Source: Acetatifactor muris
GTDB taxonomy: Bacteria > Bacillota > Clostridia > Lachnospirales > Lachnospiraceae
Assembly (NCBI RefSeq): GCF_024623325.1
Contig: NZ_JANJZD010000020.1
Location: forward strand, 55,904-119,903
Length of the DNA: 64,000 nucleotides
Direction: 5' to 3'
Shown: one piece after another, positions 61,480 through 64,000 of the stretch
How positions within the stretch are numbered: the first letter of the stretch is position 1
Layout: each line of letters begins with the position of its first letter
Position numbers and translations under genes: made by a program
Notes under the pieces: generated by a model
Database searches by the model: none
Told to the model about the DNA's origin: nothing
Seen by the model: the letters and a program-made list of their open reading frames with translations, nothing else

Positions 61480-62341
61480 ATAATTGTCCGCACAGTTCAT
61501 CATAGACAGCCCGCATCAGTTCCTCGCCTTTCCGGCATTCTGCCACCAGGGAAATAACAGCGGCCTGATCGGGCAGAACGATGGATAACTGACAATATTT
61601 TCCGTCTGCACGGAAAGAATTGTATTCTCCCCGCCAGAACAGATACCCATATCGAGGATCTGACTGCGGTTTTGTGCTTTCCGCGATCCATTCGGGGGAG
61701 AGCAGCTGCTTTCCGTTCCAACGGCCCCTGTTCAGGTAGAAGAGACCGAATTTATGCAGTTCCGATAAGGTCAGGAACAGTCCGCCGGCTCCGAAGGTAT
61801 TGCCCAGAGGATCCGTTTCCCACATGGGGCGTTTGATGTTCAGATGAGTAAACAGCCGGGGAGTCAGGTAGGATACCAGGTCACAGCCTGCCCGTCTCTG
61901 GACCAGAATTCCGGCCAGATAGGGGCCTACGTTGTTATAGACAAAACGGCTGCCCGGCGCATGGGTAAAAGGAATGGACAGAGAAAGCCTCACCCAGTCA
62001 TCTTCTTCATAAAGAGGACGTTGTGTTCCCATGAGACCGCCTGCTTCCTGCCCCAGACACATGGTCAGCAGATCGCGGACAGTGGCTTTGGCCAGATGTT
62101 CACTGACGATTTCGGGAAGTTCCCGGGAGAAAACGTCGATAAGCTTCTCATCCAGGGACAGGAGACCTTCCTGAACGGCGAATCCTACCGCGCAGGAGGT
62201 GAAGCTTTTCGAGGCAGAATAGACATTGCGGCGGCATTCTTCCTCTCTGTGCCATTGGGCTTTCAGTTCGTCGTTTTGAGAAATCCTGACTCCGAGAACA
62301 CCGAGAGGTGCGGCTTTGCTCACAAATTTTTTCAAATCCAT
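61478..62341 (-). CDS. Serine hydrolase of the beta-lactamase/PBP4* type
   Basis: 287 residues. The SxxK motif is S42-A-S-K45 in YSASKSFTS, the second motif is YNN in FVYNNVGPY (about 134-142), and a Gly-rich GAGGLFLTLSEL follows. There is no signal peptide, so it is likely a cytoplasmic esterase or amidase rather than a beta-lactamase. The family is broad (class C-like fold). The start is at 62341 with AAAGGATAAG upstream. Convergent to the AAA-ATPase gene. Confidence 0.85.
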   Translation of the reverse strand: MDLKKFVSKAAPLGVLGVRISQNDELKAQWHREEECRRNVYSASKSFTSCAVGFAVQEGLLSLDEKLIDVFSRELPEIVSEHLAKATVRDLLTMCLGQEAGGLMGTQRPLYEEDDWVRLSLSIPFTHAPGSRFVYNNVGPYLAGILVQRRAGCDLVSYLTPRLFTHLNIKRPMWETDPLGNTFGAGGLFLTLSELHKFGLFYLNRGRWNGKQLLSPEWIAESTKPQSDPRYGYLFWRGEYNSFRADGKYCQLSIVLPDQAAVISLVAECRKGEELMRAVYDELCGQL

Positions 62342-62592
62342 GTCTTATCCTTTCTACGGCTGCACTTTTGTAGCGGCCTGACTTTCGCTTTCTTTTTATC
62401 TGCATCCCCATTGACAGGTAAAGTATATCTGCAATTTTATCTGATGTCAAGGGAGTGGAACTGCGAAACAGCTTACAGAAGTGCAGAATTTTGATGTCTT
62501 TGCCTGGTCCCGGCAGGAAAATGCTGTTGAAAAGAGAAAAGGGTAGCGATATAGTAAGAACAGGAGAACAGTGATATACGGATATAAGATAC

Positions 62593-63144
62593 AATGATTT
62601 TATATATCTTACAGACTTCGATGCGCCGGAGGAGATTCTTTCTCAGGAGAAGGTACTTCTTCATTTTGACGGGACTGACACAGTGGCGGACATTTATCTG
62701 AATAATATGACCCAAACACCTTTTACTGGCCTGCCAGTCCTTCGTCAGGTGATGCTTTCGATGCTCCCAATGACGAAAACAGGGGAGACGTGCATTACTG
62801 GGATGTATGGCATGGGAATGGTGGTATGGCAGCTAAACGACTGCTGGCCGGTGGCGAGCTGGTCTTCCATTGATTACTGCGGCCGCTGGAAGGCGCTTTA
62901 TTATTATGAGAAACGGTGTTTTGCACCGATTCTGTTGTCCTGTGCGGAGGAGGGCGTGCTGACCCAGGATGCCAATCCCAATGCGGAACCTTACGAAGTG
63001 AAGAAATCTATTCATCTGAATGTGGCGAACGATTTACTGCTTGCGGATAATTATTTCGATATGAATGCAGGGGAGAAGCAGGTGAAGATTCTGGGTGGAG
63101 AGCCTGTGGGCCTGAGAGTGCGCAGCGTGTATGATATCAGATAA
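62593..63144 (+). pseudogene. Collapsed GH2 beta-mannosidase
   Basis: Three separated pieces of a GH2 enzyme of about 800 residues are joined. Block 1 (62593-62709): DFDAPEEILSQEKVLLHFDG and DTVADIYLNN, the N-terminal jelly-roll. Block 2 (about 62718-62817, another frame): FYWPASPSSGDAF, then DENRGDVHYWDVWHG, a signature just before the catalytic region. Block 3 (about 62818-63144, first frame again): VVWQLNDCWPVASWSSIDY and the LADNYFDM/VRSVYDIR C-terminus. Both acid residues of the catalytic barrel are lost, so it cannot be functional. Confidence 0.85.
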
Positions 63145-63350
63145 GCGGACAGTTGTCTGAAATACTGTGGTGAGAAACTAAATGTGGGAAAGGCTCTCGG
63201 TACGGTATTTTCCGCTGTTGTCTGTAAGTTCGGGGAGTGGGTGTGGAAAGTAACTGTCAGGCAGCAGAAGAGGGGTATAAAGACAGGTAGTTCTTGAATT
63301 TGCAGCAGAAAAATGATATGATGAAGTCACAACCTGAGAAAGGAAAACAG
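63145..63350. other. Intergenic region before the Rpn gene
   Basis: About 200 bases after the beta-mannosidase debris. AGAAAGGA at 63337-63344 is the ribosome binding site of the next gene. No further structure is evident. Confidence 0.45.
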
Positions 63351-64000
63351 ATGGCAAATATATATGACGGGGCATTCCGGACAATTTTAAATGATTGCCG
63401 GAAATTGATTATTCCTGTAATCAATGAGATTTTCGGGGAGACATATACTGGGGAAGAAGAAATACAGTTTTTTCCCAATGAACATTTTATAGACCGACAG
63501 GATGAAGCAGATAAAGAACGGATAACAGATACTAATTTTACAATTTTGGGAAGGATACAGAAAAAATACCATATTGAATGCGAGAGCAGCTATCCGGATG
63601 GGAAAATTACGATAAGACTTTTTGAGTATGATGCGCAGATCGCGCTTGATGCGGGAGAGGTTACAGAGGAAACACTGACAGTGACATTCCCCAATACAGC
63701 AGTGCTGTATCTTCGGACCTATAAAAAGACACCGGACAAAATGAAATATGTGATAGTTACACCGGGTGGAACCGTGCGATACGATGTGCCGATTATGAAA
63801 GTACAGACGTATTCGATTGACGATATTTTTGAAAAACGCCTGCTGATGCTGATTCCGTTTTATATTTTTGCACATGAGAAAAGTTTTCCAGAGTATAATA
63901 GTAATGAGCAGAAGCTGGAAGAATTAAAAGCAGAGTATCAGGTCATCATAGAAAGACTTAATAGACTGGAACAGCAGGAAGTTATCGGAGCATTTGACAA
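63351..64000 (+). CDS. Rpn-family recombination-promoting nuclease/transposase (partial, runs off the end)
   Basis: At least 216 residues, with no stop before the window end. ATG 63351 follows AGAAAGGA by 6 bases. The N-terminal PD-(D/E)XK part reads RITDTNFTILGRIQKKYHIE, where Asp and Glu are candidate active-site residues, then LFEYDAQIALDAG. From 63743 the sequence is the same as the truncated copy at 58764 apart from one base. Rpn proteins are DNA endonucleases that promote recA-independent recombination and are common in Clostridia in many copies. Confidence 0.9.
   Translation, partial: MANIYDGAFRTILNDCRKLIIPVINEIFGETYTGEEEIQFFPNEHFIDRQDEADKERITDTNFTILGRIQKKYHIECESSYPDGKITIRLFEYDAQIALDAGEVTEETLTVTFPNTAVLYLRTYKKTPDKMKYVIVTPGGTVRYDVPIMKVQTYSIDDIFEKRLLMLIPFYIFAHEKSFPEYNSNEQKLEELKAEYQVIIERLNRLEQQEVIGAFD
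63743..64000. repeat. Direct repeat, copy B (Rpn gene)
   Basis: The second copy of the 258-base segment seen at 58764-59021, here inside an uninterrupted reading frame. It reaches the window end, so the full length of the repeat is not known. Confidence 0.95.

Noticed and set aside
1..64000. CRISPR arrays, rRNA genes, intact IS elements with terminal repeats, replication origin, riboswitches
   Set aside because: I looked for short regularly spaced repeats, rRNA-conserved stretches, transposase genes with inverted ends, DnaA-box clusters and common riboswitch cores. None was convincing by eye.

Overview
The window looks like the chromosome of a gut-type, spore-forming Clostridium of the family Lachnospiraceae. 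The strongest evidence is the conserved sporulation and division block at 11.9-19.2 kb (HU, rqcP, yabP, yabQ, divIC, spoIIE, tilS, hpt, ftsH), which has the Bacillus/Clostridium gene order. Other signs are the CotS-like, CotH and PEGA proteins, the frequent use of GTG and TTG starts behind strong AGGAGG-type ribosome binding sites, and Lachnospiraceae-type families such as the VTC/DUF4956/CotH operon, the amidase-NodB fusion and the AAA-ATPase/PD-(D/E)XK protein. The species cannot be named from the sequence alone.

Layout. 0-11.8 kb is housekeeping: the 3' end of a phosphoglucosamine mutase gene, HPr, a DUF3048 lipoprotein, a membrane protein of unknown function, an M3 oligopeptidase, a membrane-anchored foldase, a HAD phosphatase, the CCA-adding enzyme, a CotS-like kinase fold and a PEGA lipoprotein. 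11.9-19.2 kb is the sporulation/division block. Its SpoIIE lacks the usual membrane domain, and the gene is preceded by a TTGACA-21 bp-TATAAT promoter with two candidate Spo0A boxes. 19.4-31.7 kb is a series of transport and signalling units: a MATE exporter, an amidohydrolase, a four-gene operon of an exported repeat-like protein, response regulator, histidine kinase and membrane protein, a bifunctional amidase/polysaccharide deacetylase, and a regulator/ABC exporter/kinase unit that resembles peptide-antibiotic resistance loci. Two tRNA genes, Tyr(GTA) and Leu(TAA), follow at 31.9-32.1 kb.

32.2-43.2 kb carries a TIGR04076-type protein, a pectin-fragment pair (PL22 oligogalacturonate lyase and KdgF cupin), a third two-component system, the VTC-domain/DUF4956/CotH operon, and an 1120-residue fusion of an EndoQ-type PHP nuclease with a UvrD-type helicase. 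43.2-54.6 kb holds a LysR regulator divergent from a split chromate transporter, a corrinoid-activator-like iron-sulfur protein, a deacetylase, glycerate kinase, a TetR/MFS pair with visible palindromic operators, an Fpg-like glycosylase without zinc-finger cysteines, a small radical SAM protein and a DUF1266 membrane protein.

From about 54.7 kb the sequence becomes accessory. A frameshifted tnpV remnant borders an AT-rich group (flavin reductase, HAD, Nudix, KilA-N, a small DUF6061-like gene). After it comes a run of gene debris: a truncated metallophosphatase, a 5'-truncated Rpn/PD-(D/E)XK transposase, a YfhO tail and a collapsed GH2 beta-mannosidase. An intact AAA-ATPase gene and a serine hydrolase gene lie among them. 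The window ends inside an apparently intact Rpn gene; the stretch of it visible here differs at one of 258 bases from the truncated copy 5 kb upstream. No CRISPR array, rRNA gene or replication origin was seen.
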